Assembly: GCA_020248265.1 (NCBI GenBank)
Contig: JADCHX010000010.1
Span: forward strand, 124,001 to 188,000
Direction of reading: 5' to 3'
Source of the DNA: Rhodocyclaceae bacterium
Lineage (GTDB): Bacteria > Pseudomonadota > Gammaproteobacteria > Burkholderiales > CAIKXV01
Length of the DNA: 64,000 nucleotides
Numbering within the stretch: position 1 is the stretch's first letter; the number at the start of each line of letters is the position of its first letter. Below are positions 30,128 through 40,199 of the stretch, piece by piece. The position numbers were made by a program, and so were the translations under genes. The notes under the pieces are model-generated. The model worked only from the letters and a program-made list of their open reading frames with translations, did no database searches and had not been told where the DNA came from.

Positions 30128-31284
30128 TGGCGGTTGCGCTCGTTGTTGAGGTGAAAGGCACCATCGACGACCACGGACTCTCCTTCGGTCAGCCCGCCGA
30201 GTACCGGCCGCAGGCCGTTGTTACTCTCCGGGCCGAGGTTGACCGGGCGCAGGTGAAAAAGGCCGGGCTTTGCCTGCACGAATACATGGTCACGGTTTCC
30301 GTCGCGTACCACCGCCGCGGCTGGCACTGCCAGCGCCCGCCGCAACGGCTCGCGGATCGCCATCGATGCGAGCATCGACGGCTTGATCGACCGATCCGCG
30401 TTGGCCAGCACGGTACGCACGGTGATCGTGCGCGTCTCCGGATTGACCGTGTTGCCGACGAACGTCACCTTGCCCTCGAGTCTGCGGTCGCGCAGCGCCG
30501 GAATGACCACCTCGACCGGATCGCCTACGCGAACGCCGTAAGCCTGCTCCTCCGGCACCTCGCTCACCACCCAGACCTGGGACAGGTCAGCGATCGTGAA
30601 CAATTGATCGGCCGGCTGCACCACCTGGCCGACCGTCACGCGCCGCTCGATGACGGTGCCGGAGAGCTTGGACGCGATCGAGATCACCGGGCTGATCGCG
30701 CGTGTGTTCTCGAGCCGCTCGATGGCCTGTCCACTCATGCCGAGGATCAGCAGGTTGCCACGCGCGGTACGCAGCTCCGCTTCCGCGGAAAACTGCTCGT
30801 TCTCACGGCGCTGCAGCTCGGCCGAGCCGATCACGTCCGCATTGACCAGCAGGCGCGCCCTTTCCACCGCGCGCTGCACGAGTTCCAGGTCAAGCCCGGC
30901 CTTCAGGAAGTTGCGCTGGGCAGAGGCGAGTTCCGCGCTGTCGAGCGTCGCGAGCGTCTGGCCCACGCGCACGTCGAGGCCGAGCGAGCCCGGTGCATCC
31001 GTGATCCGGCCGGTCACCGATGAGCCGATGCGGGCCACGCGGTCTTCGTCGACCTGCACGCTGCCGGCCACCCGGAAGTACTCCTGGATCTCGGCGCGCG
31101 ATGCGGGGACCACCTGCAGCCGCTTCAACAGTTCCGCATCGACCTTCACGTGCATCGGGTCGCGCGTGGCCGCAGTGACCGGGGCCGGCTTCGCGGCCTC
31201 GCGCCCGCAGGCGGCCAGCATCGAAAGCGCGACGCAGGCCAGCACGGCTCCTGTTCGCAGGCGTCGTTCCGGACAGATGCTCAT
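30124..31284 (-). CDS. RND efflux periplasmic adaptor (CzcB/CusB-like)
   Basis: A 386-residue membrane-fusion protein. The N-terminus is a lipoprotein signal with lipobox LAAC (Cys26), so it is anchored in the inner membrane facing the periplasm. A barrel-sandwich half, a helical hairpin (about 120-190) and a second lipoyl half (VSEVPEEQAYGVRVGDPVEV) follow in the HlyD/CusB order. No Met-rich or His-rich metal-binding N-terminus is seen. It overlaps both neighbours by ATGA and bridges the pump and outer-membrane channel. Confidence 0.92.
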   Translation of the reverse strand: MSICPERRLRTGAVLACVALSMLAACGREAAKPAPVTAATRDPMHVKVDAELLKRLQVVPASRAEIQEYFRVAGSVQVDEDRVARIGSSVTGRITDAPGSLGLDVRVGQTLATLDSAELASAQRNFLKAGLDLELVQRAVERARLLVNADVIGSAELQRRENEQFSAEAELRTARGNLLILGMSGQAIERLENTRAISPVISIASKLSGTVIERRVTVGQVVQPADQLFTIADLSQVWVVSEVPEEQAYGVRVGDPVEVVIPALRDRRLEGKVTFVGNTVNPETRTITVRTVLANADRSIKPSMLASMAIREPLRRALAVPAAAVVRDGNRDHVFVQAKPGLFHLRPVNLGPESNNGLRPVLGGLTEGESVVVDGAFHLNNERNRQ

Positions 31285-32552
31285 TTGATTCCTCCGAGCA
31301 CGTCGACGCCCACCAGGCGCTCGACTTCGATCAGCGCGTAGCGCGCCTCGTACAGCGCATTGATGTATTCCTGGCGCACGCCACGCAGCGTCCGCTGTGC
31401 GTCGAGGTAGTCGATGATCCCGCGCTCACCGAAACGGTAGGCGGCCTCGGCCACGCGCACTGTCTGTTCGGCCTGGCGGATCAGCCCGCTCTCGAAGGCG
31501 TCGACCTGCTGCCGCGCGATCGAGTAGCCGGCAATCGCATAGTCGATCTCGCCAAGCAGTTGCTGCCGGCGCGACGCGAACTGCGCATCGGCGAATGAGG
31601 CGTCGGCCTGCGCTTCCAGGATCTGCCCCTGGCGCTGGTTGAACAGCGGCAACGGCACCGAAAGCCCGAGGCGCCAACGGGTCTGGTCCGGCTCGGTGTC
31701 GTGGCCGACCAGCATCCGGACCTGTGGTCTGCGCAGGCCCTGCTCCAGTTCAACCCTGGCGCGAGCCCGCCGCTGTTCCGCCTCCAGTTGCCCGAGCTCC
31801 GGACTGCTGCGCAGAGCCTGGTCGCGGATCTCCACGAGCGACGGCACGGCGGTGAGCGAGGGCAGCGCGCCCTCGATACGCGGCAGTTCGCCCGGCGGCA
31901 TGCCGATCAGCGAAGCCAGCGCGCCCCGCGCCTGCTCCACCCTGACGATTGAAGAATCACGGTTGCGCCGGGCGTTCAGCAGCTCGGTGTCGGCACGGAT
32001 CAGATCAAGGCGCGGCGCCTCGCCCAGTTGCACCCGAAGGTTCACCCGCTCACGGATCTGCTGCAGCGCGAGGAGTTCCTCTTCGGCGATCCGCAGTTGC
32101 TCCTGTCGCTGCAGCACCTGGTAGAAGTGGACGCGTACCCGGGCATACAGCGAGCGCCGCAAGGTGCGGACGGCGGCCTCCGCGCCATCGCTGCCGAGAT
32201 CGGCCAGCCTGGCGCGGACCGCACGCAGTCCGGCATAGTCGAGCGGCTGCCCGAAGTTGATCGCCAGTGCATGTCCGTCCGGCCCACCGATGCTGCGCGG
32301 TCGGACCGGACCTGCGATCACCTCGATGTCGGGGTTCGGCAACTGGCGCGCGGTGACGGACGCAGCCCGTGCGGCATCCTGACGTGCGATCACCGCCTGC
32401 AGCGAGGCATTGCTGCGTTCCGCCATCCCCAGCGCGTCGACCAGGGTCAACGGGGGCGCGCCGGCGATGCAAGTACCCGACAGCACCACGGCCAGCATGC
32501 CCACAAACGCCCTGGCGCCGCGCTTCAGGCACGAACCTGCTCGACGATGCAC
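31281..32552 (-). CDS. TolC-family outer-membrane efflux protein
   Basis: A 423-residue outer-membrane channel. An N-terminal signal sequence precedes two repeats of long amphipathic helices rich in Gln/Arg/Glu, such as the stretch around 260-300, typical of CzcC/CusC. The start codon is GTG at 32552, with AAGGAA about 8 bases upstream. It is the first gene of the efflux operon and overlaps the adaptor by ATGA. It is divergent from the response-regulator gene. Confidence 0.9.
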   Translation of the reverse strand: MHRRAGSCLKRGARAFVGMLAVVLSGTCIAGAPPLTLVDALGMAERSNASLQAVIARQDAARAASVTARQLPNPDIEVIAGPVRPRSIGGPDGHALAINFGQPLDYAGLRAVRARLADLGSDGAEAAVRTLRRSLYARVRVHFYQVLQRQEQLRIAEEELLALQQIRERVNLRVQLGEAPRLDLIRADTELLNARRNRDSSIVRVEQARGALASLIGMPPGELPRIEGALPSLTAVPSLVEIRDQALRSSPELGQLEAEQRRARARVELEQGLRRPQVRMLVGHDTEPDQTRWRLGLSVPLPLFNQRQGQILEAQADASFADAQFASRRQQLLGEIDYAIAGYSIARQQVDAFESGLIRQAEQTVRVAEAAYRFGERGIIDYLDAQRTLRGVRQEYINALYEARYALIEVERLVGVDVLGGIK

Positions 32553-32584
32553 GAACGATGTTCCTTTCTGATGACGATATGGTC

Positions 32585-32613
32585 AGGTTAGCCGCCGGGT
32601 ACATCCATTGCAA
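32585..32613 (-). promoter_or_regulatory. candidate promoter of the metal efflux operon
   Basis: On the minus strand TTGCAA (32613-32608) and TAACCT (32590-32585) are spaced by 17 bases, 33 bases before the GTG of the TolC-like gene. TTGCAA is part of the 8-bp palindrome ATTGCAAT, which could also be a regulator contact site. Both hexamers are only partial consensus matches. The rest of the 206-bp divergent region shows no gene. Confidence 0.3.
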
Positions 32614-32758
32614 TCGAAAGCTGGTTGTCATCGGCGCGGCGTCTGCGCTCCGTGCGTGAACCTGCCTCACCGCCCGCCGTCAGCCAAGAAAGCCTGCAGC
32701 AAGGTAGCAGGTGCATCATCCCGTCGATCAACTGACACTACCCAGGGAGAGGTGCTGC

Positions 32759-33436
32759 GTGAAGATCCTGATCGTTGAAGACGATGCTACGCTGGCAGAC
32801 GGACTGACACGCATCCTCACCGAGTCCGAACTGAGGGTCGAACATGTGGTGACCGGCGAGGCCGCCGAAGCTGCCCTCCTGCGCGAGCGCTACGATCTCA
32901 TCGTACTGGACATCGGCCTGCCTGGCATCGACGGCTTCGAAGTCCTGCGCCGGCTGCGCAAGCGGCCCGAGTACGTGCCGGTGCTCGTGCTGTCCGCACG
33001 AGACGCAATCGAGGATCGCGTCCACGGGCTGGACCTGGGTGCCGACGACTACCTGCCCAAGCCGTTCGCGCTGCCGGAACTCGAAGCGCGGGTGCGCGCG
33101 CTGCTGCGCCGGGGCCAGGCGAACAAGAATCCGCAATTGCGCAACGGGCCGCTGCTGCTCGATACCGTGGCGCGACGGGCGACCCTCAGCGGCCAGGCCA
33201 TCGACCTGACCAGCCGCGAATGGAGCGTGCTCGAGAATCTGATGCTGCGTGCCGGCCAGGTCGTGTCCAAGGAAAACCTGATGCAGGCCTTGTCGAACTG
33301 GGACAAGGAACTGTCGATGAATGCCATCGAGGTCTACATGTCCCGTCTGCGCGCGAAAGTGGAAGCAGGCGGCGTGCGCATCCGGACGGTAAGGGGGTTC
33401 GGCTATCTGCTCGAAGAGCAGAATGAGCCCGGCTGA
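32759..33436 (+). CDS. OmpR/PhoB-family response regulator
   Basis: A 225-residue two-component regulator. The receiver domain has the acidic pair EDD near residue 8, the phosphorylation site Asp51 in VLDIGLPG, and Lys101 in LPKPF. The winged-helix DNA-binding domain ends with SRLRAKVEAGGVRIRTVRGFGYLL. The start is GTG at 32759 with GGGAGAGG upstream. It overlaps the kinase gene by 14 bases and is divergent from the RND operon, its likely target. The subfamily resembles TctD/QseB. Confidence 0.92.
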   Translation: MKILIVEDDATLADGLTRILTESELRVEHVVTGEAAEAALLRERYDLIVLDIGLPGIDGFEVLRRLRKRPEYVPVLVLSARDAIEDRVHGLDLGADDYLPKPFALPELEARVRALLRRGQANKNPQLRNGPLLLDTVARRATLSGQAIDLTSREWSVLENLMLRAGQVVSKENLMQALSNWDKELSMNAIEVYMSRLRAKVEAGGVRIRTVRGFGYLLEEQNEPG

Positions 33437-34952
33437 CCGGTCGGAACCGGAGACCAGGCCGCGCGAAGTCGGCAACGCCGCACGCCCCGATACGGCACAT
33501 CCCGCGCGGTCGCCGGAGGGTGTCGCGGGCCTGCGCGGGCAAAGCCTGCGTCAGCAACTGCTGATCTGGCTGGCGATCCCGCTCGCACTGCTGCTGGTCG
33601 CCGGGACACTGTTCTCGTACTGGGTTGCGCTGCGCTCCGCTACGATAACCTATGACCGGGCACTCCTCGACCCGGCCCTGGCGCTGGCCGAGCATGTCGA
33701 CAGCGAGAGCGGAAACACCGTGCTCGACCTGCCGAAAGTGGCGCAGGACGTGCTGCGCATCGACAGCTACGACCGGATCTACTTCTCGGTCTCGCGCTTG
33801 AACGGCGAACTGCTGGCCGGCCAGCCCGAACTGCCGCCACCGCCGCCGGTGGTACCGGTCGGGCACCGTACGTTCTACGACGGCACGGTCAACGCGGAGC
33901 GAGTGCGAATCGCCGCACTGTACGTACCGCAGCCGAACGGCCCGGTCGTCATCCAGGTCGCCGAGACGATGGTCAAGCGCAACCGCCTCACGCGCGAGAT
34001 ACTGATCGGCGAGACGATCCCGGACCTGATGGTGGCAACCATGGCGATGGTTCTGGTCTGGTTCGGCATACTGCGCAGCCTCGCGCCGCTCGAGCGGTTG
34101 CGCTCGGAAATCGCCCAGCGCTCTGCGCGCGATCTGCGGCCACTGGACGGGAGCTACGCGCCCACCGAGGTACGGCCACTGGTCGCCACCCTGAACGACC
34201 TCCTCGGCGACCTGCGCGACGCGCTCGACGCCCAGCAGCGCTTTACCGCCAACGCCGCGCACCAGTTGCGTACGCCGCTGGCGGGGCTGCAGACCCAGGT
34301 CGAGCTCGCGCTGCGGCAACCGGCGCCGGAACCGATGCTGCGCAGCCTGCACCAGTTGCGCAGCGCGACGGTGCGCGCCGCGCACCTCGCCAACCAGTTG
34401 CTGGCCCTGTCTCGAGCCGAACCCGGCGGGCACCGACCGGACGCGCTACGCGCCCTGGACCTGCGTTCGGTCGCCCAGGATGCGGCGTCCCTCTGGGTGC
34501 CGCGCGCGCTCGCGAAGGATCTCGATCTCGGCTTCGAACTGGAGGCGGCCCCGATCGTCGGCGACGCGCGGCTGCTGCGCGACCTGCTCGACAACCTGAT
34601 CGAGAACGCGATCCGCTATACGCCAGCAGGTGGCTCGATCACCGTACGCACGGCAGTAGAGTCCGACAACGCCGTGCTGAGCGTGGTCGACGATGGTCCG
34701 GGGATACCGTCAGGACAGCGTGAACAGGTGTTCCAACGCTTCTACCGGGCTCCCGGTACGATCGGAGACGGGAGCGGCCTGGGGCTCGCGATCGTACAAG
34801 AGATCGCCAACGTGCACGCTGCCCGCGTGACGATCGACGATGGTCCGGCCGGCCGGGGTACGCTGATCCGGGCATCTTTCGCGAAGGCACCGCCGGGATC
34901 CGTCCCGGCGGCGAGACGCACGCTCGACCTGGTCAGCCCAGTTCCGCGGTGA
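33423..34952 (+). CDS. TctE/QseC-like sensor histidine kinase
   Basis: A 509-residue inner-membrane sensor. Transmembrane helices lie at about 47-70 and 198-218, enclosing a 2CSK_N-type periplasmic domain as in TctE. A HAMP-like linker follows, then the H-box [10 protein letters not shown] with His280. The ATPase domain has N box [13 protein letters not shown]1 VVDDGPGIP and G2 [11 protein letters not shown]. The N-terminal 40 residues are Arg/Pro-rich and cytoplasmic. TctE kinases usually sense carboxylates, so pairing with a metal pump is unusual. The 3' end overlaps the convergent etfA by 20 bases. Confidence 0.92.
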   Translation: MSPADRSEPETRPREVGNAARPDTAHPARSPEGVAGLRGQSLRQQLLIWLAIPLALLLVAGTLFSYWVALRSATITYDRALLDPALALAEHVDSESGNTVLDLPKVAQDVLRIDSYDRIYFSVSRLNGELLAGQPELPPPPPVVPVGHRTFYDGTVNAERVRIAALYVPQPNGPVVIQVAETMVKRNRLTREILIGETIPDLMVATMAMVLVWFGILRSLAPLERLRSEIAQRSARDLRPLDGSYAPTEVRPLVATLNDLLGDLRDALDAQQRFTANAAHQLRTPLAGLQTQVELALRQPAPEPMLRSLHQLRSATVRAAHLANQLLALSRAEPGGHRPDALRALDLRSVAQDAASLWVPRALAKDLDLGFELEAAPIVGDARLLRDLLDNLIENAIRYTPAGGSITVRTAVESDNAVLSVVDDGPGIPSGQREQVFQRFYRAPGTIGDGSGLGLAIVQEIANVHAARVTIDDGPAGRGTLIRASFAKAPPGSVPAARRTLDLVSPVPR

Positions 34953-35862
34953 GTTCCGGCACGGCCTGGAACAGGTCGGCGACCAATCCGTAATCTGCGA
35001 CCTGGAAGATCGGCGCCTCGGCGTCCTTGTTGATCGCGACGATCACCTTGCTGTCCTTCATGCCGGCGAGGTGCTGGATCGCCCCCGAGATGCCGACAGC
35101 CACGTACAGTTCCGGCGCGACCACCTTGCCGGTCTGTCCGACCTGGTAGTCGTTGGGGACGAAACCGGCATCGACCGCAGCCCGCGAGGCACCGACCGCT
35201 GCGCCGAGTTTGTCGGCCAGCGCTTCCAGCAGCTTGAAGTTCTCGCCGTTGCCCATGCCGCGCCCGCCCGACACGATGATGCGTGCCGCTGCCAGTTCCG
35301 GCCGCTCGCTCTTCGTGAGGTTGCGGCCGGTGACCGTCGACTGTCCGGTATCGGCGACGGCGGCGACCGCCTCGACCGGCGCACTGCCACCGGTGGCGGC
35401 TGGCTCGAACGCCGTCGGGCGGACGGTGAGGACCTTGATCGCATCCTTCGACTGCACCGTTGCCAGTGCATTGCCGGCATAGATCGGGCGCACGAAAGTA
35501 TCGGGCGACACCACCGCGGAGATCTCGGAAATCTGCGCGACGTCCAGGCGCGCGGCAACGCGCGGCATGAAGTTCTTGCCGAAGTTGGTCGCCGGCGCCA
35601 TTACATGGCCGTAGTGCCCGGCTACCGACAGCACGAGTGCCGCGATGTTTTCCGCCGTCGGTTTTCCGTAATGCGGCGCGTCGGCGACAAGCACCCGCGA
35701 TACGCCGGCGACCTTGGCCGCCTCGGCCGCGACCGCCGCGCTGCCGTCGCCTGCGACCAGCACCGTCACGTCGGCCCCGATCTGCGTGGCCGCTGTGATC
35801 GTATTCAGCGTGCCTGACTTCAGCACGCCCTCATCGTGTTCTGCAACGACCAGGATAGCCAT
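34933..35862 (-). CDS. etfA: electron transfer flavoprotein subunit alpha
   Basis: A 309-residue ETF alpha chain that carries electrons from acyl-CoA and other dehydrogenases to ETF-quinone oxidoreductase. The C-terminal FAD domain has [20 protein letters not shown] and [22 protein letters not shown], the family signature. It follows etfB by 13 bases as an operon. Its 3' end overlaps the end of the sensor-kinase gene on the opposite strand. Confidence 0.96.
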   Translation of the reverse strand: MAILVVAEHDEGVLKSGTLNTITAATQIGADVTVLVAGDGSAAVAAEAAKVAGVSRVLVADAPHYGKPTAENIAALVLSVAGHYGHVMAPATNFGKNFMPRVAARLDVAQISEISAVVSPDTFVRPIYAGNALATVQSKDAIKVLTVRPTAFEPAATGGSAPVEAVAAVADTGQSTVTGRNLTKSERPELAAARIIVSGGRGMGNGENFKLLEALADKLGAAVGASRAAVDAGFVPNDYQVGQTGKVVAPELYVAVGISGAIQHLAGMKDSKVIVAINKDAEAPIFQVADYGLVADLFQAVPELTAELG

Positions 35863-35875
35863 GTCTCGTCCCCGC

Positions 35876-36625
35876 TCAGATGATCTTCGCTTCGCCCTTG
35901 AGCTTCGCGACCAGTTCCTTCACATCGGCGACCTTGGCGCCGGCCTGCCGCTTCGGCGGCTCTTCCACCTTCAGCGTGGCGAGCCGAGGCGCCGGGTCAA
36001 CCCCGAGCGCATCGGGCTTCAGCACCTCGAGCGGCTTCTTCTTCGCCTTCATGATGTTCGGCAGCGTGACGTAGCGCGGCTCGTTCAACCGCAGGTCGGT
36101 GGTCATCACCGCCGGCAGGCCGATCGACAGCGACTCGAGGCCGCCATCGATCTCGCGAACCACCTCGGCGCGCTCGCCGACGATCGTGAGCTTCGAGGCA
36201 AACGTGGCCTGCGGCCAGTCGAGCAGTGCGGCGAGCATCTGTCCGGTCTGATTCGCATCATCGTCGATCGCCTGCTTGCCGAGGATCGCGAGCTTCGGCT
36301 GTTCGCGATCGACCACCGCCTTGAGCAGTTTCGCCACCGCCAGCGGCTGCAGTTCGGCATCGGTCTCGACCAGGATGGCACGGTCGGCGCCCATCGCAAG
36401 CGCGGTGCGCAAGGTCTCCTGGCACTGCGGGACGCCGAGCGAGACGACCACGATCTCGCTGCAGGCACCGGCTTCCTTGAGACGGATCGCCTCTTCGACA
36501 CCGATCTCGTCGAAGGGATTCATCGACATCTTCACGTTGGCGATGTCCACGCCGGTACCGTCGGCCTTCACCCGCACCTTGACGTTGTAATCGACCACGC
36601 GCTTGACTGCGACCAGCACCTTCAT
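35876..36625 (-). CDS. etfB: electron transfer flavoprotein subunit beta
   Basis: A 249-residue ETF beta chain, which binds structural AMP and contacts the dehydrogenase partner. The start [20 protein letters not shown] and the central [11 protein letters not shown] are typical, and [29 protein letters not shown] contains the ETF-beta signature. It is the first gene of the etfBA pair and lies 128 bases after radA. Confidence 0.96.
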   Translation of the reverse strand: MKVLVAVKRVVDYNVKVRVKADGTGVDIANVKMSMNPFDEIGVEEAIRLKEAGACSEIVVVSLGVPQCQETLRTALAMGADRAILVETDAELQPLAVAKLLKAVVDREQPKLAILGKQAIDDDANQTGQMLAALLDWPQATFASKLTIVGERAEVVREIDGGLESLSIGLPAVMTTDLRLNEPRYVTLPNIMKAKKKPLEVLKPDALGVDPAPRLATLKVEEPPKRQAGAKVADVKELVAKLKGEAKII

Positions 36626-36753
36626 CTGGAACCGCCCCCCGGGAGACCAAAGACAGCCCGCGATTATAGCCGGTCGCGCGGACGCCCGGCCTGCAATGCC
36701 GGTGCCGAACGGCGGCGCCGTGCCTCGCGCACCAGCCGGGTCGGCGCGATCGT

Positions 36754-38124
36754 TCAGCCGCGCAGCGCCGCGAGCGCTTCCTCGATGCGCTTGACGCCGA
36801 CGATCTCGATGCCATCTATCGGCTGCTTCGGCCGGTTCGCGGCAGGCACGATCGCCCGGGTGAACCCGAGCTTGGCCGCTTCCTTTATCCGGTCCTGGCC
36901 GCGCACCACCGGGCGGATCTCGCCGGCCAGTCCGACCTCGCCGAACGCAATCAGCTTGCCGGGCACCGCTCGCCCACGCAGCGAGGACACGATCGCGAGC
37001 AGCACCGGCAGGTCCGCGGACGGCTCGCCGATCCGCACGCCCCCCACCGCGTTGACGAATACGTCCTGGTCGTTGCAGGCGATGCCGGCATGGCGGTGCA
37101 GCACGGCAAGCAGCATCGCCAGCCGGTTGTTTTCCAGGCCGACGGTCAGCCGACGCGGATTCGACCCGTGCGCATCGTCGACCAGCGCCTGCAGTTCCAC
37201 CGCCAGCGGCCGGGTGCCCTCCAGCGTCACGGTGACACAGGCACCGGGCACCTCCGCTTCGTGCTGGGACAGGAACATTGCCGAAGGATTCGAGACGCCC
37301 TTCAGCCCCTTCTCGGTCATCGCGAACACGCCCAGTTCATTGACTGCACCGAAGCGGTTCTTGAACGCGCGGATCAGCCGGAAGCTGGAATGGGTCTCGC
37401 CCTCGAAGTAGAGCACCGTATCGACCATGTGCTCGAGCACGCGCGGACCGGCGAGCGCGCCTTCCTTGGTGACATGGCCGACCATCACCAGCGCACAGCC
37501 GGATGCCTTCGCGAAACGGGTGAACTGCGCCGCGCATTCGCGCACCTGCGACACCGATCCGGGTGCCGACATCAGTTGCCCCGAATAGACGGTCTGGATC
37601 GAGTCGATCACCGCCACGTCAGGGTGCTCGGCCGAAAGCGTCGCCAGAATGTTCTCGAGCTGCGTCTCCGCGAGCAGCCCGAGGTCGGAGGCATCGACGC
37701 CGAGCCTGCGTGCGCGCAGTGCAACCTGCTCCATCGACTCCTCGCCGGTCACGTACAGGGAGCGGCGGTTCGCCGACATCGTTGCCATGGCCTGCAGCAG
37801 CAGCGTCGACTTGCCGATCCCGGGATCGCCGCCGATCAGCACCACGCTAGCCCGGGTCAGTCCGCCGCCGAGCACGCGATCGAGCTCGGTGCTGCCGGTT
37901 TCGAAGCGCGGTTCGGCATGTGGCGTGATTTGCGACAGCGAAGACACCGGACGCGAACTGCCGGCAGCGCCCGCAGCCGACTTGCCTCCGGCCGCGCCGG
38001 GGTGGCTGCTGACAACCGTCTCGACGAGCGTGTTCCACTCGTTGCAGCCCGGGCACTGCCCCTGCCACTTGGTCGACTGCGCACCGCAGGCGCTGCAGAC
38101 ATGGAGGGTACGGTCGCGCGCCAC
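36754..38124 (-). CDS. radA: DNA repair protein RadA
   Basis: A 456-residue RadA/Sms branch-migration ATPase. The N-terminal zinc finger has Cys10, 13, 24 and 27. Walker A is [10 protein letters not shown] (98-107), the RadA-specific KNRFG motif lies at 255-259, and a Lon-protease-like domain makes up the C-terminus. It processes recombination intermediates with RecA. The start is GTG at 38124, 9 bases after the alr stop, so alr and radA are probably co-transcribed. Confidence 0.96.
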   Translation of the reverse strand: MARDRTLHVCSACGAQSTKWQGQCPGCNEWNTLVETVVSSHPGAAGGKSAAGAAGSSRPVSSLSQITPHAEPRFETGSTELDRVLGGGLTRASVVLIGGDPGIGKSTLLLQAMATMSANRRSLYVTGEESMEQVALRARRLGVDASDLGLLAETQLENILATLSAEHPDVAVIDSIQTVYSGQLMSAPGSVSQVRECAAQFTRFAKASGCALVMVGHVTKEGALAGPRVLEHMVDTVLYFEGETHSSFRLIRAFKNRFGAVNELGVFAMTEKGLKGVSNPSAMFLSQHEAEVPGACVTVTLEGTRPLAVELQALVDDAHGSNPRRLTVGLENNRLAMLLAVLHRHAGIACNDQDVFVNAVGGVRIGEPSADLPVLLAIVSSLRGRAVPGKLIAFGEVGLAGEIRPVVRGQDRIKEAAKLGFTRAIVPAANRPKQPIDGIEIVGVKRIEEALAALRG

Positions 38125-38133
38125 CGCGGCAGC

Positions 38134-39255
38134 TCAGCCCGCTTCGACGGTGGCGACCGTCGGGGTATCGGGGAACGCTTCACGCACGGGCACGCGCGGT
38201 GCCAGCGCGCACAGCAGTTCATAGGCTATCGTGCCGGCTGCCGCCGCCACCTCCTCGACCGGCAGTGCCCCTCCCCAGAGAACGACGGGCGTACCCACGC
38301 CCGCCTCAGGCATGCCGGTAAGGTCCACCGCCAGCATGTCCATCGATACCCGGCCAAGGGTGCGGCTGCGCCGGCCGTCGACCAGCACCGGCGTGCCGGT
38401 CGGCGCATGGCGCGGGTAGCCGTCGGCATAGCCGCAGGCGACGATGCCAACGCGCATCGGCGCCTCGGCGCGAAAGACACCCGCATAGCCGACGCGGTCG
38501 CCCGCGGCGAGCGTCTGTACCGCGATCACTTCTGCCTCGAGCGACATCACCGCACGCAGGCCGAGCGAAGCCGCGGTGCGATCGGCGAACGGCGATACGC
38601 CATAAAGCATGATGCCCGGCCGTACGCAATCGGCATGGGTCTGCGGATAGCGCAGGAGCGCCGCCGAGTTCGCCAGCGACCGGCGCAGCGCGCCGAACGG
38701 CGCGGCATGGGCTTCGAACACCTCGAGTTGCGCTGCGACGCCCTCGGCCTCGTCGGCCGCCGCGAAATGGGTCATCAGCGTTATCGAGCGCACCGAGTGC
38801 GACGCATGCAACCGCTCGACCGCGACGCCGAATCGCTCGGGGGCGAAGCCGAGGCGGTTCATGCCGCTGTTCATCTTGACGAAGACATCGATCGGCGATT
38901 CCAGCCGCGTCTGTTCGAGCATATCGACCTGGGCCTGGTCGTGCACGACCGGGCAGATGCCCTCGCTGGCGCACACCAGGAGGTCCGGCGTCGAGAAGAA
39001 GCCTTCTAGCAGCAGTACCGGCCGGTCGCAGCGTGCCGAGCGCGCCCGCTCGCGCAGCGCCGCCGCCTGGTCGATCTCGCATACCGCGAAGCCGTCGGCA
39101 TCGGCCAGCGCGCGTTCGACGCGGGGCAGTCCGTGGCCGTAGCCATTCGCCTTGATCGTCGCCAGCACGCGTGCGCGCGGCGCAAGCGCCCTGGCGAGCG
39201 CATGGTTCGCAGCCAGCGCGGCCAGGTCGATCACGGCCTGCAGCGGGCGCGGCAT
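38134..39255 (-). CDS. alr: alanine racemase
   Basis: A 373-residue PLP enzyme that interconverts L- and D-alanine for peptidoglycan. The PLP lysine is Lys35 in TIKANGYGHG; the usual Ala before Tyr is Gly here. RVGYAGVFRAEAP carries the catalytic-tyrosine region, and SMDMLAVDL is the conserved late strand. The start ATG overlaps the lysR stop by one base (TGATG). Position between lplT/lysR and radA is common in betaproteobacteria, as far as recalled. Confidence 0.95.
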   Translation of the reverse strand: MPRPLQAVIDLAALAANHALARALAPRARVLATIKANGYGHGLPRVERALADADGFAVCEIDQAAALRERARSARCDRPVLLLEGFFSTPDLLVCASEGICPVVHDQAQVDMLEQTRLESPIDVFVKMNSGMNRLGFAPERFGVAVERLHASHSVRSITLMTHFAAADEAEGVAAQLEVFEAHAAPFGALRRSLANSAALLRYPQTHADCVRPGIMLYGVSPFADRTAASLGLRAVMSLEAEVIAVQTLAAGDRVGYAGVFRAEAPMRVGIVACGYADGYPRHAPTGTPVLVDGRRSRTLGRVSMDMLAVDLTGMPEAGVGTPVVLWGGALPVEEVAAAAGTIAYELLCALAPRVPVREAFPDTPTVATVEAG

Positions 39256-40199
39256 CAGGCGCCCCTCGCGCCGGCCACGGCCCGTGCCTCGTCGTGCCCG
39301 CGCATCGACTGCCTCATGCGAGTCAGCGCAAAATCGATGAAGGTGGCGACCAGGCGCGACTGGAACCGGTCCTTCGGGCGCACCAGAGACAGGATGCGGA
39401 TCAGGGGCGGCTCGAGCGGCCGCGCGACCACCGAGGCCAGGCGCAATTCCTTGGCGATCGACGCACGAGACATGATCGACACGCCAAGTCCCGTCTCGAC
39501 CAGCCCCTTGATCGCCTCGGGACTGCCCAGCTCCATCACCAGGTTGAGATCGTCGGGTGCAACACCCGCCTGCCGGAAATACTGGTCGGTGAACTCGCGC
39601 GTACCTGAGCCCGTCTCGCGGCTGATGAACGGTTGCGCTGCGACATCCTGCGGCGTCACGGAAACCCGGCTGGCGAACGGGTGCGATGCGGCGCAGATCA
39701 GTACCAGTTCGTCCTCGCAGCATACCTCGGTGGTCAGGCTGGGCAACGTCGATGGCGACTCGATCAGGCCGACATCCAGCGCGTGATCGGCCACGCGCGT
39801 TTCGATCGATTCGGAATTGGCTACCGTCATCTGCGTACGAACCTCGGGGTAGCGCGCCTTGAATTCGCCGAGGATGCGCGGCAGGATGAACTCCGCGATC
39901 GTCAGGCTCGCCCCGAGCATCAGGGGGCCACGTACGCCACCGGTCGTTTCGCCGATGCGGGTTTCGAGTTCTTCGTTCAGCCTCACGATACGGCCCGCAT
40001 AATCGAACACGATCTGGCCGGTGGCGGTCAGCGAGATGCGCCCGTGGCTGCGATCGAAGAGCCGGGTGTTGTACTGTTCCTCGAGCTGCTTCACCTGGAA
40101 CGTCACCGCTGGCTGGGTCATGCAGAGTTCTTCGGCTGCGCGCGTGAAGGACATCAGGCGGGCAACCGCATGGAACACCTGGAGACGGCGATCGGCCAT
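39255..40199 (-). CDS. LysR-family transcriptional regulator (CysL/CbbR-like)
   Basis: A 314-residue LysR regulator with an N-terminal winged helix (FTRAAEELCMTQPAVTFQVKQLEEQ at about 17-41; no base-specific target is readable) and a two-lobe effector domain. ATG 40199 gives the canonical MADRRLQVFHAVA start. It is divergent from the LplT-like gene, with start codons sharing the same four bases (CATG at 40197-40200). The effector is unknown; the effector-domain pattern resembles CysL/CbbR rather than CatR. Confidence 0.88.
   Translation of the reverse strand: MADRRLQVFHAVARLMSFTRAAEELCMTQPAVTFQVKQLEEQYNTRLFDRSHGRISLTATGQIVFDYAGRIVRLNEELETRIGETTGGVRGPLMLGASLTIAEFILPRILGEFKARYPEVRTQMTVANSESIETRVADHALDVGLIESPSTLPSLTTEVCCEDELVLICAASHPFASRVSVTPQDVAAQPFISRETGSGTREFTDQYFRQAGVAPDDLNLVMELGSPEAIKGLVETGLGVSIMSRASIAKELRLASVVARPLEPPLIRILSLVRPKDRFQSRLVATFIDFALTRMRQSMRGHDEARAVAGARGA

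Noticed and set aside
27896-30154. A 752-codon plus-strand frame opposite the RND pump
   Set aside because: His/Gln/Asp-rich shadow of the pump gene with no recognisable domain.
37090-39009. A 639-codon plus-strand frame opposite radA and alr
   Set aside because: Spans two conserved genes on the other strand and has no domain features.
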